From positions 1-64,000 of the forward strand of contig NZ_CP014573.1 in assembly GCF_017357425.1 (NCBI RefSeq): DNA of 64,000 nt. Reading direction: 5' to 3'. The position numbers and the translations under genes were made by a program. The notes under the pieces are model-generated. The model made no database searches, had not been told where the DNA came from, and saw nothing but the letters and a program-made list of their open reading frames with translations. Numbering within the stretch: the first letter of the stretch is position 1; each line of letters opens with the position of its first letter. Shown in pieces: positions 44,850 to 52,165 of the stretch. The stretch is from Arthrobacter sp. D5-1. Lineage in GTDB: Bacteria; Actinomycetota; Actinomycetes; Actinomycetales; Micrococcaceae.

Positions 44850-45607
44850 AGGTGCTGGCCGTTGTACCCACTCTGATGCTCATTCTCTTGGGGAGCCTGA
44901 CGTTCAAACGCCTCAATGCCCCTACTACGGGATATCAGCATGCACTCAAGGGAAAAGGCAGAAACGTCGCGCTGTCAGGAATATTCCTCACACTGGCTTA
45001 CCTGCTTCTTGTACCACCCGTGTATTACGCAGTCGACTCCATCATGCCCATCACGAACGCGACGGACTTGCTTTCGAAATACTGCGCTCTGGTCGCCGTG
45101 GCGTTTCTTGGAGGCCACCTCAGCCAGGCCTACGGTTCAACGTTCGCCAGACGCTGGACTGTAGGCATGCCCGGTGCGGTCATGCTTGGCCTCACCGCTA
45201 CAGGCCTCCTGTTGACGGTTCTGGCCACGGACGGCCCGGCCCCCTCCCCACAACTGCTTGATTATGCAGCGCAGCCCAGCGTCCGCCTTAACACCTGGCT
45301 GGTCCTGATCTATGTTGCCTACGTCGTAACACCCCTGATTCGGCCGGCCTACTTGGACGCCCGTCGGAACCCTTTGGCCATTGGGAAAGTGGCGTCTGGG
45401 ATGATCGCGGGAGGCTTCACGCTGTCCTTGCTGCGGGCCGGTAGCTATCCCGCGGAATGGTATGGGTCCAAAGACCTCGCCTATGTGTACATGCTCATCT
45501 CCTACGCCTCGACCGCCTTGGTCGTTATTGGCCTTGCGCTGTTTGCATATGCGCGACGCCAGAAAAAGCCAGAACGTGAGCTGGGATCCGCCCTGTCGAT
45601 CGACTAG
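44846..45607 (+). CDS. Polytopic membrane protein coupled to the regulator
   Basis: A 253-residue protein with about seven hydrophobic segments (for example VLAVVPTLMLILLGSLTF at the N-terminus and STALVVIGLALFAYA at the C-terminus). Its ATG overlaps the regulator stop, so the two proteins are probably made together. A seven-TM protein paired with an HTH regulator suggests a sensing or signalling pair, possibly for control of conjugation. I do not recognise the family. Confidence 0.65.
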   Translation: MKVLAVVPTLMLILLGSLTFKRLNAPTTGYQHALKGKGRNVALSGIFLTLAYLLLVPPVYYAVDSIMPITNATDLLSKYCALVAVAFLGGHLSQAYGSTFARRWTVGMPGAVMLGLTATGLLLTVLATDGPAPSPQLLDYAAQPSVRLNTWLVLIYVAYVVTPLIRPAYLDARRNPLAIGKVASGMIAGGFTLSLLRAGSYPAEWYGSKDLAYVYMLISYASTALVVIGLALFAYARRQKKPERELGSALSID

Positions 45608-45616
45608 AAGGACGCT

Positions 45617-45916
45617 ATGACGACTCCCCAACAGGCAAAGACAGCCGTGCAGAAGGTACTGGCAGAGGTCCCACGTGAGCACGAGGCGGCGTACCAGGTC
45701 ATCTACGCCGCAGTCCGTGTCTGTGTGGAGGCTGGCATGGAGCGGAAGGCGGCCGCGAGATTTCTCGGCATCTCACGTTGGCGCATCGACAAACAAGGCC
45801 GTTACTTCCGCTCGCTCAGAGCTACCCGGGATCTGTTCCGCGGGGCTTTTAGCGCTACCTCCGCGCAGACGGCCGCCGGGCCCGTCGATGAGATAGTGCG
45901 GCGGGCATGGTCGTGA
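45617..45916 (+). CDS. Small HTH protein
   Basis: A 99-residue protein following the membrane protein by 9 bases, with AAGGACGCT before the ATG. The centre (MERKAAARFLGISRWRID) fits a helix-turn-helix of the transposase/Hin-like or WhiA-like type, preceded by a helical stretch (HEAAYQVIYAAVRVCVEAG). It probably belongs to the same transcript. Role in plasmid control is inferred from context. Confidence 0.5.
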   Translation: MTTPQQAKTAVQKVLAEVPREHEAAYQVIYAAVRVCVEAGMERKAAARFLGISRWRIDKQGRYFRSLRATRDLFRGAFSATSAQTAAGPVDEIVRRAWS

Positions 45917-45935
45917 CATGCAGGCTCGACCCATA

Positions 45936-45972
45936 TCCAAAATTTTTGGAGTTTATGACATATTGGAGTCAT
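45936..45972. promoter_or_regulatory. Two adjacent palindromes before the replication region
   Basis: TCCAAAATTTTTGGA (45936-45950) is a perfect palindrome around a central T; ATGAC at 45955-45959 pairs with GTCAT at 45968-45972. TTGGAGT occurs twice. The AT-rich block lies 120 bases before the next gene and may be an operator or part of the plasmid origin. Confidence 0.45.
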
Positions 45973-46093
45973 GGACTTTTCACCACGTGTCATGAGGGCC
46001 CGCGAAGCCACGGTATGGACGCCGAGCAAGATTAAGCTCGACACACCCGCGCGGATCCCTGCGTATGCATTCGTCGCGTGACACGTTAAAGCC

Positions 46094-46330
46094 ATGAGTG
46101 CACAACCAGGACGCGTCCGTCACCCTGACGGCATAGATCTGGTGCTCCTGCAGGGCCGAGTGAGGCCGGAGCGCCGCAAAGCCATAAACAGCGCAGCTGC
46201 GAACTCTGGCCGGTCAGTCGGCCTTTACCTTGAGGACCTGGTCCTCTACTTGGAGAAGAACGGCGGACTGCCGGTCTTCCCCAAGATAAACCGACAAGCT
46301 GAGGAGCTGCCTATACAGGCCGCTTCTTAA
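46094..46330 (+). CDS. Small plasmid protein, possibly ribbon-helix-helix
   Basis: A 78-residue basic protein. LLQGRVRPERRKAINSAAAN, then GRSVGLYLEDLVLYLE resembles a ribbon-helix-helix fold with a short strand and two helices, as in copy-number or antitoxin regulators. It is directly before a terminator-like hairpin and the putative replication gene, so a role as replication regulator is plausible. Confidence 0.5.
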   Translation: MSAQPGRVRHPDGIDLVLLQGRVRPERRKAINSAAANSGRSVGLYLEDLVLYLEKNGGLPVFPKINRQAEELPIQAAS

Positions 46331-46338
46331 ACGAAAGA

Positions 46339-46357
46339 CCCCGCACTAGGTGCGGGG
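46339..46357 (+). terminator. Hairpin before the replication gene
   Basis: An 8-bp GC stem (CCCCGCAC / GTGCGGGG) with the loop TAG, 9 bases after the preceding stop. No T-run follows, so this may be an attenuator rather than a full terminator. Confidence 0.5.
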
Positions 46358-46478
46358 CTTCCGAAATCCTTCCATCACCGTCTCTGTTTGGCGACTGTGC
46401 CGGCGATGGATACCAGAACCTTCCCGCGAGGGACGGTCCCTTTGTGTTCCCTTCAAACTGAAAGGTCTTGTCCCCCTT

Positions 46479-47828
46479 ATGGTACCGGACCCTGCCCGGG
46501 CGTCAACGCACGTCCCGGCCCGAGTTGTGCCCTGCGGCGAGCAGGGAAAGGCCACGCCGAGAATCCCCGGCTATGTGGCGGTGCAGGGCTTGCCTGGCGT
46601 CTGGAAGCAGCGCGACCACGCGCTACTAGGCGAGCATTCGAAACGCACCGAAGCCCCCCGGCGCCTTAACCGGATGGTGGAGCGGAACGAGGAAAACGTC
46701 CTTCGCGCCGTCCCTGAGGGCAGCTGCGCGCTGACGATGGACTTCGACTGGCTGGAAGCTATCCGCCAACACCCCAAGCTCACTTGGCGCAGATCCGACT
46801 TCCGCCGAAACCTCCTCGCCGTGGCCTCGCTTTTACTTCTGGGCTTCGACTTCAATAGCCACACGGTGACCCCGGGCAACGCCTACCTGTTGGCCTCAGC
46901 CGGTATCGGCCAAGGCACCCTGGGGCGCATCAAACGCTGGCTGATGCGCCACGGATTCCTCGCCATCGTCGCTGGCGGCCGCTCAGCGATCTACACCCCC
47001 AAAAACTGCAGCGGAGAGACCAACCTCTTCAAGGTTGGCGAACGCGAAGAACGGATGGCCGACAGGGCCGTCTACGTCCTCTGCCGTCCCGCCACCGAAG
47101 AGGAACTGGCCAGGTTCGGTGAAGAAGAAGTCCAGCGCATGGAATCCAAGTGCAAACTGGATCCGCTTCTGGGCATGTTCGGATTCGCTGTGGACATAAA
47201 TGGCAACCCTAACCTGTCCAAAGGAAAATCAACCCCCAAAGGCATAATGGCGTGGGCTTCGCCCACACTGAAATCCTATTTTGAGGCGGCCACTAAATGG
47301 GTGGCCGATATGACGGCCGCTCGTACAGATCTGCAATGGCCAGCTGATAAAACGACAAGCGCCAATGACAAGGCAACCCGCGACTTCAACGAGTTGCAAG
47401 CGGCCCGTACCGTCCAATGGAACTCACCGCCACTCCGTAAGCTGCGCTCACGCCACCTCGCCCGGATCCTGGCGCCCTTTTTCCGTGCCGGTTACACACC
47501 AAGCGATGTCCTGCACGCTCTCGACACCAAACCCGACGGCACCGAGCACCGTCACGATGGCTTCCACGGCGCGTTGAACCTTCCCGCGCTCCTGCAAAGC
47601 AGGCTCAACCACTGGCGGGTTAACGGCCAGCCTGTCTACAGCCGTCGGCAACGCGCCTTGCAGCGCTCCGAGGCGGCAAAAGCCCAAGCGAGGGCCGAAG
47701 CCCAGCGGATCCAGCAGCAAGCAGCTGAACGCCGCTCAGACACTGTGCGTGCGTCCTGGCGAACAAGGTTCGCTGATGACTACCAAAAGGGACTTCAGGA
47801 GGCTGCCGTACGCGGCACCACGCGCTGA
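46479..47828 (+). CDS. Putative plasmid replication initiator
   Basis: A protein of about 450 residues; the start is uncertain (ATG at 46479 or 46674, and the frame is open from 46350 through a hairpin). Middle segments look like winged-helix DNA-binding units: WRRSDFRRNLLAVASLLLLG, ASAGIGQGTLGRIKRWLMRH, FLAIVAGGRSAIYTPK. The C-terminal third has LARILAPFFRAGYTPSDVLH and a basic coiled-coil tail. Architecture and surroundings (small RHH-like gene, palindromes, partition genes) fit a Rep protein of actinobacterial plasmids, but I cannot name the family. Confidence 0.5.
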   Translation: MVPDPARASTHVPARVVPCGEQGKATPRIPGYVAVQGLPGVWKQRDHALLGEHSKRTEAPRRLNRMVERNEENVLRAVPEGSCALTMDFDWLEAIRQHPKLTWRRSDFRRNLLAVASLLLLGFDFNSHTVTPGNAYLLASAGIGQGTLGRIKRWLMRHGFLAIVAGGRSAIYTPKNCSGETNLFKVGEREERMADRAVYVLCRPATEEELARFGEEEVQRMESKCKLDPLLGMFGFAVDINGNPNLSKGKSTPKGIMAWASPTLKSYFEAATKWVADMTAARTDLQWPADKTTSANDKATRDFNELQAARTVQWNSPPLRKLRSRHLARILAPFFRAGYTPSDVLHALDTKPDGTEHRHDGFHGALNLPALLQSRLNHWRVNGQPVYSRRQRALQRSEAAKAQARAEAQRIQQQAAERRSDTVRASWRTRFADDYQKGLQEAAVRGTTR

Positions 47829-47904
47829 CGCCCAATGTGGACCGCTTTGAGATTTATCCTCCGGTCTCCACCCGGCCCACAGTAGGGACAGCGCAAAACC
47901 GAAG

Positions 47905-48097
47905 CACTTCCCCATGGTCCAGGCCTGGGGGTTGCCGTCTCCCCCTACCGTCTCCGTTGGGTCTCTTTCAGCCGGGACGACACACATCTACCGTGCGGGC
48001 CGCGAGTGGGAGGGCACAGGAACCGTGGCGGCGTGGCCGGCTTCTTAGGCACCGGGGGGATCCCAGCGAGCTACTGGCGGGGATGACCACAACCAGA
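47905..48097 (+). repeat. Dispersed ~200-base element, copy B
   Basis: Inverted copy of 1272-1478. Blocks shared with copy A: CCCATGGTCCAGGCCTGG, ATCTACCGTGCGGGCCGCGA, GAGGGCACAGGAACC and CCCAGCGAGCTACTGGCGGGG. It lies 80 bases after the putative rep gene and ends shortly before a promoter-like motif. Copy A is near parB, so both copies are close to plasmid maintenance genes. Confidence 0.7.
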
Positions 48098-48121
48098 AAC
48101 CGCACAAATCGAGTATTTCTC

Positions 48122-48158
48122 CTAGGGGGGCTTGAATAAAAGTTCCTAGGTGGACTAG
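48122..48158 (+). promoter_or_regulatory. Promoter with CTAG-N5-CTAG motif
   Basis: CTAGGTGGACTAG at 48146-48158 with the -10-like hexamer TAGAGT lies 35 bases before the next gene. A degenerate copy (CTAGGGGGGCTTG) is at 48122. A near-identical motif precedes the gene at 50291, so the two are probably controlled together. Confidence 0.45.
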
Positions 48159-48195
48159 AGTGGAAGTGTTAGCAGCCCAACGAGAGGAACTGAAA

Positions 48196-48393
48196 ATGCT
48201 CACCGAAACCACCTATCCAAGCGGAAACACCGTCACCTTCGACCACGAAGACAAGTGGTTTCAGACCTTCGGAGCCGCCAACAACATCCTCAGCGGTGAC
48301 TACGTGGCCGCCGGAGGAACCGGGCGCCAGCACTTCTGGATCGATAAGGAAAGCCTGCAGGCATACGTCCCCGCTGCCATCCGCCACGAATGA
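48196..48393 (+). CDS. Small plasmid protein, unknown function
   Basis: A 65-residue protein; the ATG at 48196 follows GAGAGGAACTG. It begins LTETTYPSGNTVTFDHEDKW and ends QHFWIDKESLQAYVPAAIR. The pattern of aromatic residues suggests a small folded domain. It is 12 bases before the next gene, probably in one operon. No family recognised. Confidence 0.55.
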   Translation: MLTETTYPSGNTVTFDHEDKWFQTFGAANNILSGDYVAAGGTGRQHFWIDKESLQAYVPAAIRHE

Positions 48394-48405
48394 AGGAGCG
48401 CCGCC

Positions 48406-48777
48406 ATGATCCGCAAGTGCATTGCCCTCGTCATCCCCGCGCGACTCAACGACGAAGTCACAGCCAACCGCCAAGACGTCCGCCACGGCACCCTTGAAGC
48501 GCTGTACGGACAGCTGGACTGCATCGTCAATGGGGACTGGCAGGTCTACCTCAGGGCTGACAGCCGGAACGTCCACCCCAACGTACGAGCAGGGCAACTA
48601 CTTCGGGAGACAGGCCTCTACCTGCCCGAGGTAGCAGGCACCGCTGTTTACCTGGGACGCGCGGAACACGGCTGGGACACCGACGCCCCAACCCATCTGA
48701 TCCGCGTCGCAGAAAAGTTATTCGACACCCGCCTAGCTGTACTGAGTCAGGACGTTGGTTACATCGTGAATGGGTGA
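48406..48777 (+). CDS. DUF3846-like protein, probably cut by the IS
   Basis: A 123-residue product starting MIRKCIALVIPARLNDEVTA after AAGGAGCGCC. TLEALYGQLDCIVNGDWQVY followed by HPNVRAGQLLRETGLYL resembles DUF3846 proteins of plasmids and phages, a moderate resemblance. Its last codons and stop lie at the left end of the IS481 element, so the original C-terminus has probably been lost to the insertion. Function unknown. Confidence 0.5.
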   Translation: MIRKCIALVIPARLNDEVTANRQDVRHGTLEALYGQLDCIVNGDWQVYLRADSRNVHPNVRAGQLLRETGLYLPEVAGTAVYLGRAEHGWDTDAPTHLIRVAEKLFDTRLAVLSQDVGYIVNG

Positions 48778-48830
48778 AGACCTCTTAGGTTGGTGGTTAC
48801 CACACACAGCCAACGACTAAGAGGTCTTCA
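48775..48830 (+). promoter_or_regulatory. Hairpin covering the transposase ribosome binding site
   Basis: TGAAGACCTCTTAG (48775-48788) is the exact complement of 48817-48830, extended by TTGG/CCAA, with a 28-base loop. The right arm contains AAGAGG, the ribosome binding site, and ends on the A of the transposase ATG. RNA started outside the IS would fold and hide the start, limiting transposase made from read-through. Confidence 0.6.
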
Positions 48831-49804
48831 TGTCCCACCGTAATGCCCGTCTGACTCCGAACGGTAGGCGGATCCTTATCGAGCGCGTCCTCGCCGGCCG
48901 TCCCGTTGCCCATGTCGCGAAGGAAATGGGCATCTCGAGGACCTGCGCACACCGCTGGCTCAGCAGGTACAGGACGCACGGCTGGGACGGTCTTGAAGAC
49001 CGCAGCTCCCGCCCAAGGTCGTGCCCGCACGCGACCTCCGCGGAAGTCGTATCTGATGTTCTGACCCAGCGCGTTGAGCACCGCGAAGGGCCAGCGGGCC
49101 TGGCCTTGCGCTGCGGGACGAGCGCACGGACGGTCTCTCGGATCCTGACCCGCGCGGGCATGCCCCGACTGTGGGACCTGGACCCGGTGACCGGGGTACG
49201 GATCCGGGCATCCCGTGCCACGGACCGCCGCTATGAGCGTGACGCTCCCGGAGATATGATCCACATCGACGTCAAGAAACTGGGGCGGATTCCCGACGGC
49301 GGAGGCTGGCGGGCCGACCCGAAGCAATCCGCCCGCAACCACTCAACAGGCCATACAAGGGTCGGTTTCGACTACGTCCACGTGGCCGTCGATGACCACA
49401 CCCGTCTGGCCTACGCCGAGGTCCTGCCCGACGAGAAAGGCCCGACCTGCGCCGGGTTCCTCACCCGGGCCGCAGCGGCCATGGCAGCCAACGGCGCACC
49501 CGTCCGCAGAGTCATGACCGACAACGCGTTCGCCTACCGGCTATCGAAAGACTTCCAGGACGCACTGGCTGCACTGGGCGCCAAACACATCCTGATCAAA
49601 CCCCGCCATCCCTGGCAGAACGGCAAAGCAGAACGCTTCAACCGCACCCTCCAAGAAGGCTGGGCCTACCGGCAACCCTTCACGTCCAACCAAGCCCGGA
49701 CCGACGCCCTGCAGCCCTGGCTAGACTTCTACAACAACCACCGGCCCCACGGCAGCCTCGGAGGCAAACCACCCATCAGCAGGTGCAACCAACCTACTGA
49801 CTGA
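48830..49804 (+). CDS. IS481-family transposase
   Basis: A 324-residue DDE transposase. The N-terminal HTH region (RILIERVLAGRPVAHVAKEM, GISRTCAHRWLSRY) is followed by the rve integrase core: Asp in MIHIDVKKLGRI, Asp in VMTDNAFAYR and Glu in NGKAERFNRTLQ. The full length and intact triad suggest an active enzyme. Start ATG at 48830, 5 bases after AAGAGG, inside a hairpin. Confidence 0.95.
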   Translation: MSHRNARLTPNGRRILIERVLAGRPVAHVAKEMGISRTCAHRWLSRYRTHGWDGLEDRSSRPRSCPHATSAEVVSDVLTQRVEHREGPAGLALRCGTSARTVSRILTRAGMPRLWDLDPVTGVRIRASRATDRRYERDAPGDMIHIDVKKLGRIPDGGGWRADPKQSARNHSTGHTRVGFDYVHVAVDDHTRLAYAEVLPDEKGPTCAGFLTRAAAAMAANGAPVRRVMTDNAFAYRLSKDFQDALAALGAKHILIKPRHPWQNGKAERFNRTLQEGWAYRQPFTSNQARTDALQPWLDFYNNHRPHGSLGGKPPISRCNQPTD

Positions 49805-49887
49805 GTACACCTAGCCGCAGTGGAATTCGTTTAGCCAACCCATGGTGGCCGGAAACCCCGGCCACCCCTCCCTAGGAGCCCGGAACC

Positions 49888-50118
49888 ATGAGCATCACCG
49901 TCTACACCATTACCGATGAAACAGGCCGTGAGTGCGGTAACTGCACCGCCACCAAGAAGGCCATGGACCGCCAGAGAATCACCTACCAGGTAAAGGAGAT
50001 GACAGAGATGGAGCGGGACATTTTCCGGCAGGCCGGCCACATGGCCGCGCCCGTCGTCGTCACCGATTCAGATTCATGGTCAGGCTTCCGCCCCGACAGA
50101 ATTCTCACCCTCAAATGA
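49888..50118 (+). CDS. Glutaredoxin-like thiol protein (NrdH type)
   Basis: A 76-residue thioredoxin-fold protein with the redox pair Cys16 and Cys19 in CGNC, the cis-Pro segment MAAPVVVT and SGFRPDRI at the C-terminus. NrdH proteins reduce class Ib ribonucleotide reductase; CGNC differs from the usual CxQC. Encoded alone, with AGGAGCC before the ATG. Small NrdH-like genes are frequent on actinobacterial plasmids and phages. Confidence 0.8.
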   Translation: MSITVYTITDETGRECGNCTATKKAMDRQRITYQVKEMTEMERDIFRQAGHMAAPVVVTDSDSWSGFRPDRILTLK

Positions 50119-50166
50119 GTATCTACTCATTTACTCAGTTGAGTATCAATCGCGAAAGGAAAGATC

Positions 50167-50208
50167 ATGACGGAGTTAGCCGGCCAGCTCAACGAGGAAT
50201 CCTGCTAG
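50167..50208 (+). other. Possible 13-codon leader ORF
   Basis: ATG at 50167 follows AAAGGAAAG by 5 bases, and the frame stops with TAG after MTELAGQLNEESC. It lies between TGAGTA-type repeats and the next promoter motif. It may be a leader peptide or the remnant of a deleted gene. Confidence 0.25.
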
Positions 50209-50227
50209 CACCCCTGCGATAAGTGCT

Positions 50228-50240
50228 CTAGGGGGACTAG
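50228..50240 (+). promoter_or_regulatory. Promoter motif CTAGGGGGACTAG
   Basis: Inverted CTAG boxes with a 5-base spacer, overlapping the -10-like TAGCGT at 50238-50243, about 50 bases before the next gene. It differs by one base from the motif at 48146-48158. Confidence 0.5.
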
Positions 50241-50290
50241 CGTAGACACGGACAGCTGCCCGGGCCGCCAGGAAAGGACTCCCCCCACGC

Positions 50291-50686
50291 ATGAAAAACA
50301 AACGTGAGTTTGAAGCAATCGCCCATAAAGAGGGCAAATGGTGGGAGATACGTATCCACCAGATCAACCAGGCAGCCCGCGCCAGCCGCGCAAAAGACAT
50401 CCAGGACATCGCTGCTGACCTCGTGGCCACGACGCTCAACCTCGATCCAGAAGACGTAACGGTGCACGTCACCCTCAGGGCACCTGGAAACATCATGGAA
50501 CGCTGGACCCAAGCCCGGAACGATCTGGAGAAGGCCCAAGAACTATCGACAAAGGGAGCCGCGGAATCCCGCGCCGTCATCGCCGAACTGAGCGAGGACT
50601 TCACCATCACCGAAGTGGCCCGCATGCTCGGCATCTCCACGCAACGCGTATCCCAGCTGAAAGCGAAGAAGGCACCCACCGCATAA
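50291..50686 (+). CDS. HicB-like N-terminus with C-terminal HTH
   Basis: A 131-residue protein. The first 55 residues (GKWWEIRIHQINQAARASRA, IQDIAADLVATTLNLDPEDV) have the pattern of HicB/partial RNase-H-fold antitoxins, and the C-terminus is a clear HTH (FTITEVARMLGISTQRVSQL). HicB antitoxins carry DNA-binding tails, but no HicA toxin gene is adjacent, so it may be an orphan regulator. Controlled by the CTAG-type promoter upstream. Confidence 0.6.
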   Translation: MKNKREFEAIAHKEGKWWEIRIHQINQAARASRAKDIQDIAADLVATTLNLDPEDVTVHVTLRAPGNIMERWTQARNDLEKAQELSTKGAAESRAVIAELSEDFTITEVARMLGISTQRVSQLKAKKAPTA

Positions 50687-50756
50687 GCCCGACATAGGCA
50701 GTCAGACCACAACCGTAGGCTGACTCAGAAATGCCCATCCCAGAGAGGAACGCACC

Positions 50757-51122
50757 ATGGATGGCGAGACCCCCGAAGTGATCCGCGCGGCCGATGACGC
50801 CTACGAGGCCATTCGCTCAATCAACCACCTGACCATCACGCAGATCCACCCGGCCCCTACCGTTTATAGCGTCTTAGGAAATCTCAAGGGCCTAGGCCAC
50901 ATGCTGCCGCAGGCGTGCACGCAGCTCGCCAAATCCCTCGGCCGCTCTCTGGACGAATACGACGTGTACGAGGATGACGGCCGCGATCCCATTCAGAGCG
51001 TGGCCGCTGCTACTGACCATCTCACAAGGGCCGCGCAGTTGGCCGCCGAACTGGGCGCCGAGCTGGAGAAAGCGCAGAGCGCCATTTCCCGCCAAGGTTA
51101 CAGGGACACGCCGCTCCCCTAG
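50757..51122 (+). CDS. Helical plasmid protein, unknown function
   Basis: A 121-residue acidic protein starting MDGETPEVIRAADDAYEAIR after GAGAGGAACGC. The sequence is mostly helical (LGHMLPQACTQLAKSLGRSL, HLTRAAQLAAELGAELEKAQ). It lies in the maintenance region just before the partition palindromes. I do not recognise a function. Confidence 0.6.
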   Translation: MDGETPEVIRAADDAYEAIRSINHLTITQIHPAPTVYSVLGNLKGLGHMLPQACTQLAKSLGRSLDEYDVYEDDGRDPIQSVAAATDHLTRAAQLAAELGAELEKAQSAISRQGYRDTPLP

Positions 51123-51130
51123 CCTCACTC

Positions 51131-51193
51131 AAGCACTCATTTACTCATGAAATACTCAAATGAGTATTAGCTCAAATACTCATTTGAGTATTT
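51131..51193. promoter_or_regulatory. Cluster of TACTCA/TGAGTA palindromes upstream of parA
   Basis: Two perfect palindromes, AATACTCA-AA-TGAGTATT (51151-51168) and AAATACTCA-TT-TGAGTATTT (51174-51193), lie 24 bases centre to centre, plus ACTCA half-sites at 51135-51147. The last ends 22 bases before the parA ATG. They probably bind the small RHH partner as operator and centromere. Related repeats occur at 50114-50147, 51838-51870 and 52083-52110. Confidence 0.75.
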
Positions 51194-51215
51194 CGCGTAG
51201 AACAGGACGCCGCAC

Positions 51216-51848
51216 ATGAAAGTCATCGCAGTTCTCAATCAAAAAGGCGGGGCCGGCAAAACAACCATTGCCACGCATGTCGCCACGGCGCTTAGATTGG
51301 CCGGCCATACCGTACTGCTTGTGGACTCAGATCCTCAAGGCAGTGCGCGGGACTGGGCCGCAGCCCGCGAAGATCATCCCATGCCCGTAGTGGGGATGGA
51401 CCGACCAACGATTGAACGGGACCTTAAGAGCATCGCCCCCGTGGACTTCGTCATCATCGACGGCGCCCCACAAGCCGCAGACCTAGCCGTGTCGGCCATC
51501 AAAGCCAGCGACTTTGCCCTCATCCCCGTGCAACCGTCGCCCTACGACATCTGGGCCACATCCGACCTCGTTGACCTGGTGAAGCAGCGAATCGAAATTA
51601 CAGACGGAAAGCTGCAGGCAGCTTTTGTTGTCTCCCGCGCCATCACTGGAACGAACATCGGAAAAGAAGTCTCCGGGATCCTGGAAGGCTACAACCTTCC
51701 CGTTCTGCAATCCCGGGTGCACCAGCGGGTTGACTACCCAGGAACCGCAGCGGGGGGATCCACCATCCTGGAGGACTTCCCGGGGTCGCCCGGGGCCAGG
51801 GAGATCCAAGAGCTCACCAACGAACTCCTTACGCTTGTGAGTAAATGA
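51216..51848 (+). CDS. parA: ParA-type partition ATPase (small ParA/ParF)
   Basis: A 210-residue ATPase that positions plasmid copies. The deviant Walker A KGGAGKTT is at 10-17, the Walker A' region LVDSDPQGSARDW follows, and DFVIIDGAPQA is Walker B. It lacks the N-terminal HTH of type Ia ParA proteins, as in type Ib (ParF) systems whose autoregulation is done by the partner. It is followed 12 bases later by a small RHH-like protein and is flanked by palindromes. Confidence 0.92.
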   Translation: MKVIAVLNQKGGAGKTTIATHVATALRLAGHTVLLVDSDPQGSARDWAAAREDHPMPVVGMDRPTIERDLKSIAPVDFVIIDGAPQAADLAVSAIKASDFALIPVQPSPYDIWATSDLVDLVKQRIEITDGKLQAAFVVSRAITGTNIGKEVSGILEGYNLPVLQSRVHQRVDYPGTAAGGSTILEDFPGSPGAREIQELTNELLTLVSK

Positions 51849-51860
51849 GGAAATGAGTAA

Positions 51861-52088
51861 ATGAGTAGCTTCTCTAAGCTGTCCACTGGGCGCCCCAGCC
51901 AGTCCGCCACAGCCAAAGCCAAACTGATGGAAAGCCTTAAGGATGAGGTTCCAGCTGAGCAGCTTCAGCGGGTGAACTTTGAAGTCCCCAGAAGTAAGCA
52001 TGCCAAGCTCAAAATCCTCGCCGCCAAGCGCAACCAGAGCGTCAAGGAGTTCCTGACCGCCTACATAGATTCGTTTCCAGATGAGTAA
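51861..52088 (+). CDS. Small RHH-type partition partner (ParG-like)
   Basis: A 75-residue protein. A flexible, Ser/Thr/Lys-rich N-terminus is followed by QRVNFEVPRSKHAKLKILAA and NQSVKEFLTAYIDS, a strand plus two helices fitting ribbon-helix-helix folds. ParG-type partners have this order: the tail acts on ParF, the RHH binds operator and centromere. TGAGTA direct repeats overlap its start region and follow its stop. Name based on architecture. Confidence 0.8.
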   Translation: MSSFSKLSTGRPSQSATAKAKLMESLKDEVPAEQLQRVNFEVPRSKHAKLKILAAKRNQSVKEFLTAYIDSFPDE

Positions 52089-52165
52089 CTACTCATTTGA
52101 GTATTTGAGTGGGGAAGTGGATCCCAGAACACTATCTAGTTTTGCTTGGAAACGTGGGACTTGGC

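Larger units (their letters stand above)
48771..49817 (+). mobile_element. IS481-family insertion sequence
   Basis: About 1.05 kb with one transposase gene. TAGGTTGGT (48786-48794) and its complement ACCAACCTA (49788-49796) form the core of the terminal repeats; outside these the ends match poorly, so exact borders and target duplication are unresolved. It lies between a plasmid gene whose end it appears to replace and a glutaredoxin-like gene. Confidence 0.7.

Noticed and set aside
45802..46095. 97-residue minus-strand frame before the replication region
   Set aside because: Runs through two palindromes and opposes the HTH gene; no supporting signal.
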